Counted from the first letter of the stretch, positions 8,398-20,285 are shown. The stretch is 64,000 nucleotides of DNA from Pseudideonella sakaiensis (GCF_001293525.1 NZ_BBYR01000013.1:52381-116380); one strand, 5' to 3'. The notes: generated from the letters alone by a model not told the origin. Made by a program: numbers and translations.

Positions 8398-9415
8398 CCC
8401 CTCCGCCCCCCTGCTGCGCCAGGCCGCCGCCGCGGCCGCCGGCCACCAGCATTTCCCGCCGGCGGCGCTCTACCTGGTGGCCACGCCGATCGGCAACCTG
8501 GCCGACCTGACGCTGCGCGCGATCCACCTGCTGGGCCTGGTGGACGCGGTGGCCTGCGAGGACACGCGCCACAGCGCCGCGCTGCTGCACCACCTCGGCC
8601 TGGACAAGCCCTTGCTGGCGCTGCACCGGCACAACGAGCATGCGGCCAGCGCCGCGGTGCTGCAACGGCTCGCGCGGGGGGAACGGGTGGCCTATGTGAG
8701 CGATGCCGGCACCCCGGCGCTGAGCGACCCGGGCGCGGTGCTGGTGGCCGCGGCGCAGGCGGCCGGGCACCCGACGCTGCCGATCCCCGGCGCCAGCAGC
8801 GCAACCGCCGCGCTGAGCGTGGCGGGCGACACCAGCGGGCGCGGCGTGCGGCTGCTGGGCTTCCTGCCGGCGCGCGGCGCCGAGCGCAGTGCTGCGCTGC
8901 AGGCGCTGGCCGGCGACCCGGACGCCCAGGTGCTGTTCGAGGCGCCGCACCGCATCGAGGCGCTCGCGCGCGAGCTCGCCGACGCGGCGCCCGCACGCCG
9001 CCTCACGCTGGCGCGCGAGCTGACCAAGCAGTTCGAGGCGGTGAGCACGCTCGACGCGTCGACCCTGCCGGCCTGGCTGGCCGCCGATGCGAACCGGCGG
9101 CGCGGCGAGTTCGTGCTGGTGCTGCACGGGCGCCCCGCGGCCACGGACGGCATGGTCGCGGACGAGCTGCCGGGCGAGCCTGCGCTGCGGGTGCTGCTGC
9201 GCACGCTGCCGCTGAAGCAGGCCGCGGCGCTGGCGGCCGAGCTCGGCGGCGGCTCGCGCAAGGCGCTCTATCAACGCGCGCTCGCGTGGCGGCGGGCCGA
9301 GGACGCGGGGGCCTCGGGCGACGATGCCGCCGACGGCGAGGACACCGACCTCGGCGAGGGTGCGGGCGACGGCGCGGGCGAGGGCGGCGCCGCCGGGGAC
9401 GACGCGCCCCGCTGA
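8390..9415 (+). CDS. rsmI: 16S rRNA (cytidine-1402 2'-O) methyltransferase RsmI
   Basis: RsmI methylates the ribose of C1402 in the ribosomal P site, together with RsmH. The SAM-dependent tetrapyrrole-methylase fold is clear: LYLVATPIGNLADLTLRAI near residue 28, VACEDTRHSAALLHHLGL, VAYVSDAGTPALSDPGA, IPGASSATAALSVAG, FLPARGAERSAAL and FEAPHRIEALARE. GTG 8390 is chosen (another GTG lies at 8375); both overlap or abut the divergent yraN start. The protein is 341 residues, longer than the E. coli enzyme because of an acidic Gly/Ala/Asp-rich tail after about residue 305, which is unusual. Confidence 0.95.
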   Translation: MSIPSAPLLRQAAAAAAGHQHFPPAALYLVATPIGNLADLTLRAIHLLGLVDAVACEDTRHSAALLHHLGLDKPLLALHRHNEHAASAAVLQRLARGERVAYVSDAGTPALSDPGAVLVAAAQAAGHPTLPIPGASSATAALSVAGDTSGRGVRLLGFLPARGAERSAALQALAGDPDAQVLFEAPHRIEALARELADAAPARRLTLARELTKQFEAVSTLDASTLPAWLAADANRRRGEFVLVLHGRPAATDGMVADELPGEPALRVLLRTLPLKQAAALAAELGGGSRKALYQRALAWRRAEDAGASGDDAADGEDTDLGEGAGDGAGEGGAAGDDAPR

Positions 9416-9545
9416 GGGCCTGGCCGCGGCCGGCGCGCCGGGGCCGCGGGCGGCCCGCCGCGACCGGCCCGCCCGCCCCCCACGCCGCCGGTCGCGCGGC
9501 CGGCACCCCCCGCGCCGCACGCCGCACAGGGAGAAGCTCGCTCCC

Positions 9546-9557
9546 TACAATGACCCG
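9546..9557 (+). promoter_or_regulatory. -10 box abutting the tldD start codon
   Basis: TACAAT (9546-9551) lies exactly six bases before the ATG at 9558, which would make the start codon the first transcribed bases. No Shine-Dalgarno sequence sits between. A clear -35 is not seen. Confidence 0.5.
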
Positions 9558-11036
9558 ATGATCTCGCGCGAACCCACCCTCGAACGCCTGGCCATCGCCC
9601 GCTCGCTGCTGCTGGAGCCGTTCGGGCTCGACGAGGCGGCGCTGAAACGCGCGCTGGGCGTGATCGGCGCCCACCGCATCGACGACGCGGACCTCTACTT
9701 CCAGACCACGCGCAGCGAGGGCTGGAGCCTGGAGGAGGGCATCGTCAAGAGCGGCAGCTTCGGCATCGACCAGGGCGTGGGCGTGCGCGCGGTGGCCGGC
9801 GAGAAGACGGCCTTCGCCTACTCGGACGACATCTCGGAGGCGGCACTGCTGGACGCCGCGACGACGGTGCGCACGATCGCCGCCGCCGGCCAGAGCCGGC
9901 GCGTCAAGGTCGGCGGGCCGGCGCCGCAGATCGCGCGCAGCCGCGCGCTGTACGCGCCGGCCGACCCGATCGCCACGCTGGACAGCCGCCAGAAGGTGGC
10001 GCTGCTGGAACGCGTCGAGGCGCTGGCCCGCGCGAAGGACCCGCGCATCAAGCAGGTCATGGCCGGCCTCGCCGGCGAGTACGACGTGGTGCTGGTGGCG
10101 CGCGCCGACGGCACGCTCGCGGCCGACGTGCGGCCGCTGGTGCGCCTGTCGGTGACGGTGATCGCCGAGCAGACCGTCGAGGGCCGCACGCGGCGCGAGA
10201 GCGGCAGCGCCGGCGGCGGCGGCCGCTTCGGCTTCGCCTATTTCGACGACGCGGTGGTGCAGGGCTACGTCGACGCGGCGGTGCGCGCGGCGCTGACCAA
10301 CCTGGAATCGCGCCCGGCACCGGCCGGCGAGATGAGCGTGGTGCTCGGCGCCGGCTGGCCCGGCATCCTGCTGCACGAGGCGATCGGCCACGGCCTCGAG
10401 GGCGACTTCAACCGCAAGGGCTCGAGCGCCTTCGCCGGCCGCATCGGCCAGCGCGTGGCCGCCCGCGGCGTGACGGTGCTCGACGACGGCACGCTGCCGG
10501 ACCGCCGCGGCTCGCTGAACGTCGACGACGAGGGCAACCCCAGCCAGCGCAACGTGCTGATCGAGGACGGCATCCTGAAGGGCTACATCCAGGACGCGAT
10601 GAACGCCCGGCTGATGAAGGTCAAGCCGACCGGCAACGGCCGCCGCGAGAGCTACGCCGCGGTGCCGATGCCGCGCATGACGAACACCTACATGCTCGGC
10701 GGCGACCGCGCCCCCGAGGAGATCGTCGCGGGCCTCAAGCGTGGCCTCTACGCCACCAACTTCGGCGGCGGCCAGGTCGACATCACCAGCGGCAAGTTCG
10801 TGTTCTCCGCCAGCGAGGCCTTCTGGGTGGAGAACGGGAAGATCCAGTACCCCGTGAAGGGGGCCACGCTGATCGGCAACGGCCCCGACGCGCTGACCCG
10901 GGTCAGCGCCATCGGCAACGACATGAGGCTGGACACCGGCGTCGGCACCTGCGGCAAGGAAGGCCAGAGCGTGCCGGTCGGCGTCGGCCAGCCGACGCTG
11001 CGCATCGACCGGCTGACGGTGGGCGGCACCGCCTGA
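9558..11036 (+). CDS. tldD: Metalloprotease TldD
   Basis: A 492-residue subunit of the TldD/TldE zinc protease, which trims peptides (microcin B17 precursor, CcdA antitoxin in E. coli). The active-site motif HEAIGHGLEGD (HExxxH) is near residue 274, preceded by the AGWPGILL strand; other TldD markers are DGTLPDRRGSLNVDDEGNPS, GYIQDAMNARLMKVKPTGNGR and the C-terminal DMRLDTGVGTCGKEGQ. The start at 9558 is supported by the conserved N terminus and by the -10 box directly before it. TldE (PmbA) is not in the window. A perfect 11-bp hairpin lies just after the stop codon. Confidence 0.96.
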   Translation: MISREPTLERLAIARSLLLEPFGLDEAALKRALGVIGAHRIDDADLYFQTTRSEGWSLEEGIVKSGSFGIDQGVGVRAVAGEKTAFAYSDDISEAALLDAATTVRTIAAAGQSRRVKVGGPAPQIARSRALYAPADPIATLDSRQKVALLERVEALARAKDPRIKQVMAGLAGEYDVVLVARADGTLAADVRPLVRLSVTVIAEQTVEGRTRRESGSAGGGGRFGFAYFDDAVVQGYVDAAVRAALTNLESRPAPAGEMSVVLGAGWPGILLHEAIGHGLEGDFNRKGSSAFAGRIGQRVAARGVTVLDDGTLPDRRGSLNVDDEGNPSQRNVLIEDGILKGYIQDAMNARLMKVKPTGNGRRESYAAVPMPRMTNTYMLGGDRAPEEIVAGLKRGLYATNFGGGQVDITSGKFVFSASEAFWVENGKIQYPVKGATLIGNGPDALTRVSAIGNDMRLDTGVGTCGKEGQSVPVGVGQPTLRIDRLTVGGTA

Positions 11037-11041
11037 CGCGG

Positions 11042-11069
11042 GGCGCCTGCGGCCCGGTCCGCAGGCGCC
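11042..11069. terminator. Hairpin after tldD
   Basis: A perfect 11-bp inverted repeat (GGCGCCTGCGG and its complement) with a six-base loop starts five bases after the tldD stop. It is not followed by a T-run, so it may end or stabilise the transcript but is not a canonical intrinsic terminator. Confidence 0.5.
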
Positions 11070-11166
11070 GTCGCGGCCGGGCGCTCCCCATCAGGCGCCG
11101 GTTCGGTGCAGGCACGGCGTTTGCCGGCCCCAGGGCATCCCCGGACCCTGCCTGGAGGTCTGCGCC

Positions 11167-12360
11167 ATGGCCGTGCACCGATCGGAGTTCACCGTCCCCG
11201 CGGCGTCGAAGCCGCCCGTGTCCGCCGCGCGCGGCGCCCGCCGCTGGCTCGAGGACCTGCTCGCTCAGGCCGACGTGCGGATCGACGGCGACCGCCCCTG
11301 GGACCTGCGGCTGCACGCGCCCGGCGTTCCGGAGCGCGTGCTCGCGCAGGGCAGCCTCGGCCTGGGCGAGGCCTACATGGACGGCGACTGGAGCGCCGAG
11401 CGCCTGGACCAGCTGTTCGAGCGCATCGTGCGCGCGCGGCTCGCGGACCAGGTGCAGCCGCTGTCCATCGTCTGGCACCACCTGAAGGCGCGCTGGACGA
11501 ACCGCCAGACCGCGCGCCGTGCCTGGGAGGTCGGCCGCCGGCACTACGACCTCGACGACGACGTCTACCAGGCCATGCTCGACCCGCGCATGACCTACAC
11601 CTGCGGCTACTGGGCGCAGGCGCAGGACCTCGCGCAGGCGCAGGAGCACAAGCTGGAGATGGTCTGTCGCAAGCTGCGCCTGCGGCCGGGCATGCGCCTG
11701 CTGGACATCGGTTGCGGCTGGGGCAGCCTGATGCGCTACGCGGCGGAACGCCACGGCGTGCGCTGCGTCGGCGTGACCGTGTCGGAGCGCCAGGTCGCGC
11801 TCGGCCGCGCGATGTGCCGCGGCTTGCCGGTCGAGTTCCGGCTGCAGGACTACCGCGACATCGACGGCCGCTACGACGCGATCGCCAGCCTGGGCATGTT
11901 CGAGCACGTCGGCCGGCGCAACGACGCGGCCTTCATGCGCGTGGCGCGGCGCTGCCTCGCCGACGACGGCCTGTTCCTGCTGCACACCATCGGGCGCAAC
12001 GAGGACGGGCACGGCACCGACGCGTGGATCGACCGCTACGTCTTCCCGAACGGCGAGCTGCCGACGCTGGCGCGGCTCGGCCGCGCCTTCGAGCGCCGCT
12101 TCGTCGTGGAGGACCTGCACAACTTCGGCGCCGACTACGACCGCACGCTGATGGCCTGGCACGCGAACATCGAGGCGGCCTGGCCCCGCTTCGCGCAGCG
12201 CCTGGGCGAACGCTTCCGGCGGCAGTGGCGCTACTACCTGCTGTCCTGCGCGGGCGCCTTCCGGGCGCGCGACATCCAGCTGTGGCAGTTCGTGCTGTCG
12301 AAGGACGGGCTGCGCGGCGGCTACGAGCGGCCGGCGGCGCCTTCCGCCACGCTCGCCTGA
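11167..12360 (+). CDS. cfa: Cyclopropane-fatty-acyl-phospholipid synthase
   Basis: A 397-residue SAM-dependent enzyme that adds a methylene bridge to unsaturated acyl chains in membrane phospholipids, usually on entry to stationary phase or under acid stress. Markers: LGLGEAYMDGDWSAERLDQLF near residue 62, HYDLDDDVYQAMLDPRMTYTCGYW (substrate region), SAM-binding LLDIGCGWGSLMRYAAE near residue 178, GVTVSERQVALG, and the C-terminal FGADYDRTLMAWHANIEAAW. A GGAGG ribosome site lies eight bases before the ATG. The gene is monocistronic by spacing. Confidence 0.95.
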   Translation: MAVHRSEFTVPAASKPPVSAARGARRWLEDLLAQADVRIDGDRPWDLRLHAPGVPERVLAQGSLGLGEAYMDGDWSAERLDQLFERIVRARLADQVQPLSIVWHHLKARWTNRQTARRAWEVGRRHYDLDDDVYQAMLDPRMTYTCGYWAQAQDLAQAQEHKLEMVCRKLRLRPGMRLLDIGCGWGSLMRYAAERHGVRCVGVTVSERQVALGRAMCRGLPVEFRLQDYRDIDGRYDAIASLGMFEHVGRRNDAAFMRVARRCLADDGLFLLHTIGRNEDGHGTDAWIDRYVFPNGELPTLARLGRAFERRFVVEDLHNFGADYDRTLMAWHANIEAAWPRFAQRLGERFRRQWRYYLLSCAGAFRARDIQLWQFVLSKDGLRGGYERPAAPSATLA

Positions 12361-12476
12361 AGCGCGCGCCTGCCGAGCGGAGCGGCCGGCCCCAACCCCG
12401 CCGCACCTGATGCGCCGGCGCCACGCCGGCCGCGCGCGCGGACCCCGGCGCCGTGCCGGCTGGCCGGGCCCCGTGC

Positions 12477-12482
12477 TACATT
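12477..12482 (+). promoter_or_regulatory. Candidate -10 box for the aroG leader transcript
   Basis: TACATT preceded by TG at 12474-12475 resembles an extended -10. Transcription would start near 12489, only about four bases before the ATG of the leader peptide; no ribosome site is visible, so the leader peptide may be translated from a leaderless RNA. No good -35 is seen. Confidence 0.4.
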
Positions 12483-12492
12483 CCTGGCTGTC

Positions 12493-12561
12493 ATGCGCTC
12501 GTTTTACTTTGCCTACTTTTGGTTCTCGCACCGCCCCGGCGGAGGAGAGGCCAGCGTGTAG
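12493..12561 (+). CDS. Aromatic leader peptide of the aroG attenuator
   Basis: A 22-codon ORF upstream of aroG. Codons 4-11 read Phe-Tyr-Phe-Ala-Tyr-Phe-Trp-Phe, so seven of eight residues are the three end products of the pathway that aroG feeds. The rest is SHRPGGGEASV, then TAG at 12559. It is followed by a perfect terminator at 12591. The codons for residues 15-17 contain CCCGGCGG (12535-12542), identical to part of the right arm of the terminator, so they can pair with the left arm instead. This is the organisation of a ribosome-mediated attenuator like those of enterobacterial pheA and trp operons. The peptide itself is not expected to have a function after translation. Confidence 0.85.
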   Translation: MRSFYFAYFWFSHRPGGGEASV

Positions 12562-12590
12562 GCAAGACTGAAGCGCCGCCAGATCCCCCA

Positions 12591-12622
12591 AACCGCCGGG
12601 TTCCCCCCCGGCGGTTTTTTTT
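12591..12622 (+). terminator. Attenuator terminator in the aroG leader
   Basis: A perfect 10-bp stem (AACCGCCGGG, 12591-12600, with its complement at 12607-12616), six-base loop, and a run of eight T from 12615. It lies 58 bp before the aroG start codon. The left arm can alternatively pair with 12535-12542 in the leader-peptide gene, which would prevent termination when the ribosome stalls at the aromatic codons. Confidence 0.88.
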
Positions 12623-12680
12623 CGTCCTCGCCTTTCCCATCGACCGCGCACCTGCGCCGCCCTTTCCGGAGAACAACGAC

Positions 12681-13805
12681 ATGGCCCCCAAATCCACGCC
12701 GACGGCCAGCGAGCCCTGGTATGCGCGCCACCACGAGAAGACCAGTCGGACCGACGACGAAAGGATCAAGGACGTGACGCCGCTGCCGCCCCCCGAGCAC
12801 CTGATCCGCTTCTTCCCGATCTCCGGCACACCGGTCGAGCAGCTGGTCGCGGGCACGCGCGAGCACATCCGCCGCATCATCGCCGGCAAGGACGACCGCC
12901 TGCTGGTCATCATGGGCCCGTGTTCCATCCACGACCCGGCCGCGGCGCTGGAGTACGCGCGGCGGCTGCGCGTGCAGCGCGAGAAGTACGCCGGCACGCT
13001 GGAGATCGTGATGCGGGTCTACTTCGAGAAGCCGCGCACCACCGTCGGCTGGAAGGGCCTGATCAACGACCCCTACCTCGACGAGAGCTACCGCATCGAC
13101 GAGGGCCTGCGGATCGCCCGCCAGCTCCTGCTGGAAATCAACCGCCAGGGCATGCCGGCCGGCAGCGAGTTCCTGGACGTGATCTCGCCGCAGTACATCG
13201 GCGACCTGATCTCCTGGGGTGCGATCGGCGCGCGCACCACCGAGAGCCAGGTGCACCGCGAGCTGTCCTCGGGCCTGTCGGCGCCGATCGGCTTCAAGAA
13301 CGGCACCGACGGCAACATCAAGATCGCCACCGACGCGATCCAGGCGGCCGCGCGCCCGCACCACTTCCTGTCGGTGCACAAGAACGGCCAGGTGGCGATC
13401 GTCGAGACCAAGGGCAACAAGGACTGCCACGTGATCCTGCGCGGCGGCAAGGCCCCGAACTACGGCGCCGCCGACGTGGCCGCCGCCTGCCGCGAGCTGG
13501 AAGCGGCCAAGCTGGCGCCGACGCTGATGGTCGACTGCTCGCATGCCAACAGCAGCAAGCAGCACCAGAAGCAGATCGACGTGGCGCGCGACATCGCCGC
13601 GCAGGTGGCCGGTGGCAGCCGGGCCGTGTTCGGCGTGATGGTCGAAAGCCACCTGGTCGCCGGCGCGCAGAAGTTCACCCCCGGCAAGGACGACCCGGCC
13701 CGGCTGCAGTACGGCCAGAGCATCACCGACGCCTGCATCGGCTGGGACGACTCGGAGACGGTGCTGGAGGTGCTGGCGCAGGCGGTGAAGGCGCGCCGCG
13801 GCTGA
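12681..13805 (+). CDS. aroG: 3-deoxy-7-phosphoheptulonate (DAHP) synthase, type I
   Basis: The first enzyme of the shikimate pathway, joining phosphoenolpyruvate and erythrose 4-phosphate. 374 residues with all AroFGH motifs: VIMGPCSIHDPAAALEYA (metal/PEP-binding Cys near residue 80), MRVYFEKPRTTVGWKGLINDP, PAGSEFLDVISPQYIGDLISWGAIGARTTESQ, GFKNGTDGNIKIA, LMVDCSHANSSKQH and GVMVESHLVAGAQK. A GGAG ribosome site precedes the ATG at 12681. Enzymes of this class are feedback-inhibited by one aromatic amino acid; which one cannot be read here. Expression is probably set by the attenuator at 12493-12622, whose leader peptide is rich in Phe, Tyr and Trp codons. Confidence 0.97.
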   Translation: MAPKSTPTASEPWYARHHEKTSRTDDERIKDVTPLPPPEHLIRFFPISGTPVEQLVAGTREHIRRIIAGKDDRLLVIMGPCSIHDPAAALEYARRLRVQREKYAGTLEIVMRVYFEKPRTTVGWKGLINDPYLDESYRIDEGLRIARQLLLEINRQGMPAGSEFLDVISPQYIGDLISWGAIGARTTESQVHRELSSGLSAPIGFKNGTDGNIKIATDAIQAAARPHHFLSVHKNGQVAIVETKGNKDCHVILRGGKAPNYGAADVAAACRELEAAKLAPTLMVDCSHANSSKQHQKQIDVARDIAAQVAGGSRAVFGVMVESHLVAGAQKFTPGKDDPARLQYGQSITDACIGWDDSETVLEVLAQAVKARRG

Positions 13806-13880
13806 GCGGGCCGCGTCGGCAACGCCCGGCCGGCGCCCCGAACCCGGCGGCGCGCGCCGGGAACGCGACCGGCGTGGCGC

Positions 13881-14573
13881 TCAGGCGCCGACGTGCAGGT
13901 CGCGGCTCGCGCGCCAGGCCACCGGCGCGCCGACCTCCGCCGGCTGCAGCACCAGCGCGGTGTCGCGCCGGTCGTCCGGCGTCAGCCGGCGGTAGAGGAA
14001 GTCGCGCGCGTTCGCCGGCTCGCCGTCGACGAAGAGCTGCGAGGTCAGCTCGCCCCACGCGGGGTGGCGCAGCCGCACGTGGATGTGCGGCGTGCGGCCC
14101 GGGTAGGGCACCGGGCGGATGGTGCGGAAGCGGTAGCGGCCCGCGGCGTCGCTGCGCGTCGCGCCGAAGCCCTGGAAGCCCTCGTCGATGCGCTCGCCGG
14201 CGCCGTCCGGGTGGCGGTAGCTGCCGTGCACGTCGCATTGCCAGATCTCCACCGCCGCGCCGTCCACCGCGCGGCCGCGCGCGTCGACGATGCGGCCGCC
14301 GAGGTCCAGCGCCTCGCCCTGGGCCTGCAGCACGCGGCCGCCGCGCTCGACGCGGGTGAGGTCGGCGTCCCAGTCGAGCGCGCGGGCGCGCCAGGCGACG
14401 GAGGGATAGAACGGCCCCTCGGTCATCGGCGGCAGGCCGGCGGCACGCAGCGGCCGGGGCAGCGCCAGCAGCGCCGCGCCGGCGCCGGCACCGGCACCGA
14501 GCAGCAGGCGCCGGCGTTGGGGGGCCGGCAGCGCGGCGGCACGGGTCGGGGACGGGCGGCGGTCGGTCGGCAT
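13881..14573 (-). CDS. Intradiol ring-cleavage dioxygenase family protein with Tat-like signal
   Basis: A 230-residue protein of the protocatechuate 3,4-dioxygenase fold. All four Fe(III) ligands seem present: Tyr in CDVHGSYRHP and Tyr/His/His in PVPYPGRTPHIHVRLRH. The N terminus has RRRLLLGAGAGAGAALLALP, which looks like a twin-arginine signal peptide, so the protein may be exported; cytoplasmic PcaGH has none. The ATG at 14573 (30 codons inside the longest reading) is chosen because it places the Arg motif near the N terminus. It lies downstream of the Ser/Thr kinase and the pcaHG genes on the same strand. The substrate is unknown; a catechol-like compound is inferred from the fold. Confidence 0.82.
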   Translation of the reverse strand: MPTDRRPSPTRAAALPAPQRRRLLLGAGAGAGAALLALPRPLRAAGLPPMTEGPFYPSVAWRARALDWDADLTRVERGGRVLQAQGEALDLGGRIVDARGRAVDGAAVEIWQCDVHGSYRHPDGAGERIDEGFQGFGATRSDAAGRYRFRTIRPVPYPGRTPHIHVRLRHPAWGELTSQLFVDGEPANARDFLYRRLTPDDRRDTALVLQPAEVGAPVAWRASRDLHVGA

Positions 14574-14733
14574 GGCGGTCTCGGTCACGGATGTCGAGGC
14601 GGTTTCGGCGGTCGGGGTGAACCGGCTCGGAGTCGGCCGGAGGGGCCTCGGTTCACCAGGCATCGTGGCCGGAACGGCGGCTCCCGCGCGGCCGCCGAAG
14701 CGCCGTCACCGTGGCAGCGACCGGCGCATGCCG

Positions 14734-17316
14734 TCAGCCCGGCGGGGCCAGGCTCGCGAGCAGGCGCTCGTGGTCGGCGCCCAGGCGCTGGCGCGCGGCG
14801 GCATCCTTGAGCGCCGCGGCGGCCTCGCCGCGCAGCACGGCGGCCTCGGCGGGCACCAGCTCGGCCTGCAGCGCGGCCGCCTCGGCCAGTGCGAGCACCG
14901 CATCGCGGTGCAGGCGATCGGCCTGCGGCGCGGCTGGCGCGGCCAGGCCGCGCAGCGCGGCCAGCGCCGTCGCCAGCAGCGGCGCGGCCGCCGCCGCGTC
15001 GCCGCGCGCGGCCATCGAGCGCGCGCGCCAGACCTGCAGCTGCGCGATCTGCAGGCGCAGCGCGGGATCGTCGCGGCGCGCCAGGTCGGCCGCGCCGCGG
15101 GTCAGCGCCAGCTCGTAGGCCGCCAGCGCCTCGTCGTGGCGGCCGACCGCGGCCAGCGCCCGCCCGTAGACCGGCGCCAGCGTCGGCAGGATGCCGGCCC
15201 ACTTGCTCTCGGGGCCCTGCTGCTCGGCCAGCCGGCGCGCGGTGTCCCAGCTGGTCTGCGCGGCCTCCAGCGCCGGCTCCGCCTCGCCCAGGCGCAGCCG
15301 GGCCAGCGCCAGCGTGAGGCTGTCGGTCATCAGCCCGTCGCGCCAGGCCAGGTTGTCCGGCTCGCGCGCCAGCACCTGGCGGCGCAGCGCCAGCGCCTGG
15401 TCGATCGCCTGGCGCATCGCCGGCAGGTCGTCCAGCCGCTCGTGGGCACGGGCCTGGCCGGCGTAGGTGGCGGCGAGCTGGTGGGTGAAGGCGTCGCGCG
15501 CGCTGACGTCGCCGGGGGCGGCGTCCTGCTCGAGGCTGTGCAGCAGCGCCTCGTCGCCCAGCAGCGCCCGGTGGTCGGCCTCGGCCAGCGCATAGTGGTT
15601 GAGGGCCAGCTCGGGGTGCAGCAATGCCAGCTGCATGCGCGCGACGAACATCTGCGCGGCGGCGCGCTCGGCCACCATGTGCGCCCGGCCCTCGCCGTCC
15701 AGCGGGGGCTGGCGCTGCAGCATCGCGGTGCTGCGCTCGATCGCCCGGTTCAGCGGCCCCAGCGCGTCGGCCGGGCGGCCCTCGGCGCGCAGCAGCTGGG
15801 CCTGCACGGTGAGGGTGCGCACGTGCCAGCTGGCGAAGCGCCAGTCGGCGTGGCCGGCCTGCCAGACCCGCTCGCCGAGCGCCAGCGCGCGGTCCACGGT
15901 GGCGCGCGCCTCGGCGGCGCGCTGCGGCGCGGCCTGGCGGTCGCTGCCCTGGATCTCGGCCAGCCGGGCCAGCGCCGACGCGACCAGGGCCTGCACGTCG
16001 ACGTCGTCCGGCGCCGCGCGCAGCGCGGTGTCGAGCGCCGCCAGGGTCTGCTTCAGGGTGGCCTCCTGGGCGGCCATGCCGCCGGGCAGCCGCGTCAGCG
16101 CGTCGCCGAAGCGGAACACCAGGTCGGTGGTCAGGCGCTTCAGCTCGGCCGCCTGGGCGCGGGCCTCGTCGCGCGCCCGCTCGGCGGCCTGGGCCTGCCA
16201 GAGGCTGGCGGCCAGGCCGACGGCGAGCCCGCCGACGCCCAGCACCGAGGCGGCCACGGCCAGCCGGTGGCGCTGCACGAACTTCGCGAACAGGTAGCCG
16301 GCGCGCGGCGCGCGGGCGCTCACCGGGTGGCCCGCGAGGTAGGCGCGCACGTCCTGCGCGAGCGCATCGACGCTGCGGTAGCGGCGCTCCGGCGGCTTCT
16401 CCAGCGCCTTCAGCAGGATGCGGTCGAGGTCGCCCTTCAGGCGGCGGCGGGTGCGCAGCCACTGCGGGTCCGCCGCCTCGTCGGGCCCGAGCGCGCTCGG
16501 CCGCGTCGGCATCTCCTCGAGCACGCTGCGCGCGGCCGCCTCCGGCGTGGTGGCGCGGCGGCCGGTGGGGCGCACGCCGGTCAGCAGGCTGTAGAGCACC
16601 GCGCCCAGGCTGTAGATGTCGGTGGCGGTGTCGACCGGCTCGCCGCGCACCTGCTCGGGGCTCGCGAAGTTCGGCGTGAACGGGCGCTCGGCACCCAGCG
16701 TGGTGTCGCCGCCCGAGGGCGCCGGGTCCAGCGCCTTCGCGATGCCGAAGTCGAGCAGCTTGACCTGCCCGACGCGGCCCGGCCCGGTCGCGGCGGTGAC
16801 CAGCACGTTGCCCGGCTTGAGGTCGCGGTGCACCAGCAGCTGGCGGTGCGCGTAGGCCACCGCGTCGGCGAGCTGCAGGAACAGCGCGAGCCGGCCCTCC
16901 AGCGGCAGGTCGCGCGCGGCCTCGTCGATCGGCCGGCCCTCGACCTGCTCCATCACGAAATAGGGCCGGCCGTCGCGGCTCAGGCCGGCATCGATCAGGC
17001 GCGCGATGTTCGGGTGGTTCAGGCGGGCCAGCGCCTGGCGCTCCTGCGCGAAGCGCTCGAGCACCGCGGCGCTGTCCATGCCGCGCTTGATCAGCTTGAC
17101 GGCGGCGCGGCCCTCGTACTGGCCGTCGACGCGGCGCGCCGCGTAGACCTCGCCCATGCCGCCGGCGCCGAGCCGCCGCACCGCCTCCCAGGGGCCGAAG
17201 CGCTCGCCGACGCGGTCGCTGGCCGCGGACGACGCCGCGCCGTCGCCGGCTGCGTCGGGAGCGCCTGCGCCTTCGTCGGGCAGGCCGGGCAGCGTGGTCT
17301 CGAACGGGGCGGGCAT
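14734..17316 (-). CDS. Membrane-anchored Ser/Thr protein kinase with C-terminal TPR-like region
   Basis: An 860-residue Hanks-type kinase. Order: Gly-rich loop GAGGMGEVY near residue 50, AAVKLIKRG (ATP Lys), HRDLKPGNVLV, LLDFGIAKAL (DFG), FASPEQVRGEPVDTATDIYSLGAVLYSLL, one membrane segment at about 348-369 (LAVAASVLGVGGLAVGLAASLW), then some 490 residues of Ala/Leu/Arg-rich helical repeats that look TPR-like. This places the kinase domain inside the cytoplasm and the repeats outside. ATG 17316 is chosen over an upstream in-frame start since the extra 32 residues are low-complexity. It sits between the exported intradiol dioxygenase and pcaG, all on one strand; whether it regulates them is unknown. 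No sigma-factor partner gene is adjacent. Confidence 0.9.
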   Translation of the reverse strand: MPAPFETTLPGLPDEGAGAPDAAGDGAASSAASDRVGERFGPWEAVRRLGAGGMGEVYAARRVDGQYEGRAAVKLIKRGMDSAAVLERFAQERQALARLNHPNIARLIDAGLSRDGRPYFVMEQVEGRPIDEAARDLPLEGRLALFLQLADAVAYAHRQLLVHRDLKPGNVLVTAATGPGRVGQVKLLDFGIAKALDPAPSGGDTTLGAERPFTPNFASPEQVRGEPVDTATDIYSLGAVLYSLLTGVRPTGRRATTPEAAARSVLEEMPTRPSALGPDEAADPQWLRTRRRLKGDLDRILLKALEKPPERRYRSVDALAQDVRAYLAGHPVSARAPRAGYLFAKFVQRHRLAVAASVLGVGGLAVGLAASLWQAQAAERARDEARAQAAELKRLTTDLVFRFGDALTRLPGGMAAQEATLKQTLAALDTALRAAPDDVDVQALVASALARLAEIQGSDRQAAPQRAAEARATVDRALALGERVWQAGHADWRFASWHVRTLTVQAQLLRAEGRPADALGPLNRAIERSTAMLQRQPPLDGEGRAHMVAERAAAQMFVARMQLALLHPELALNHYALAEADHRALLGDEALLHSLEQDAAPGDVSARDAFTHQLAATYAGQARAHERLDDLPAMRQAIDQALALRRQVLAREPDNLAWRDGLMTDSLTLALARLRLGEAEPALEAAQTSWDTARRLAEQQGPESKWAGILPTLAPVYGRALAAVGRHDEALAAYELALTRGAADLARRDDPALRLQIAQLQVWRARSMAARGDAAAAAPLLATALAALRGLAAPAAPQADRLHRDAVLALAEAAALQAELVPAEAAVLRGEAAAALKDAAARQRLGADHERLLASLAPPG

Positions 17317-17461
17317 CGGGTCGGCAGCGCGGAGAAGCGCGCATCCTACCGAGCCCGGCGAGTCCCGCCGCGCGCGGCGGGTTCTGCCGTGACGCGCTGG
17401 CGCCGTGCGCACCCGCGCGGCGGCCGCCGCAGGCGGCCCGCCGTCTCGCCGTCGACGGCCG

Positions 17462-20234
<2,773 letters not shown>

Positions 20235-20285
20235 GGCCGATTCTAGGCAGCGGCCTCGCCAAGGCCCACCCGGGGGCGCGCGCCG

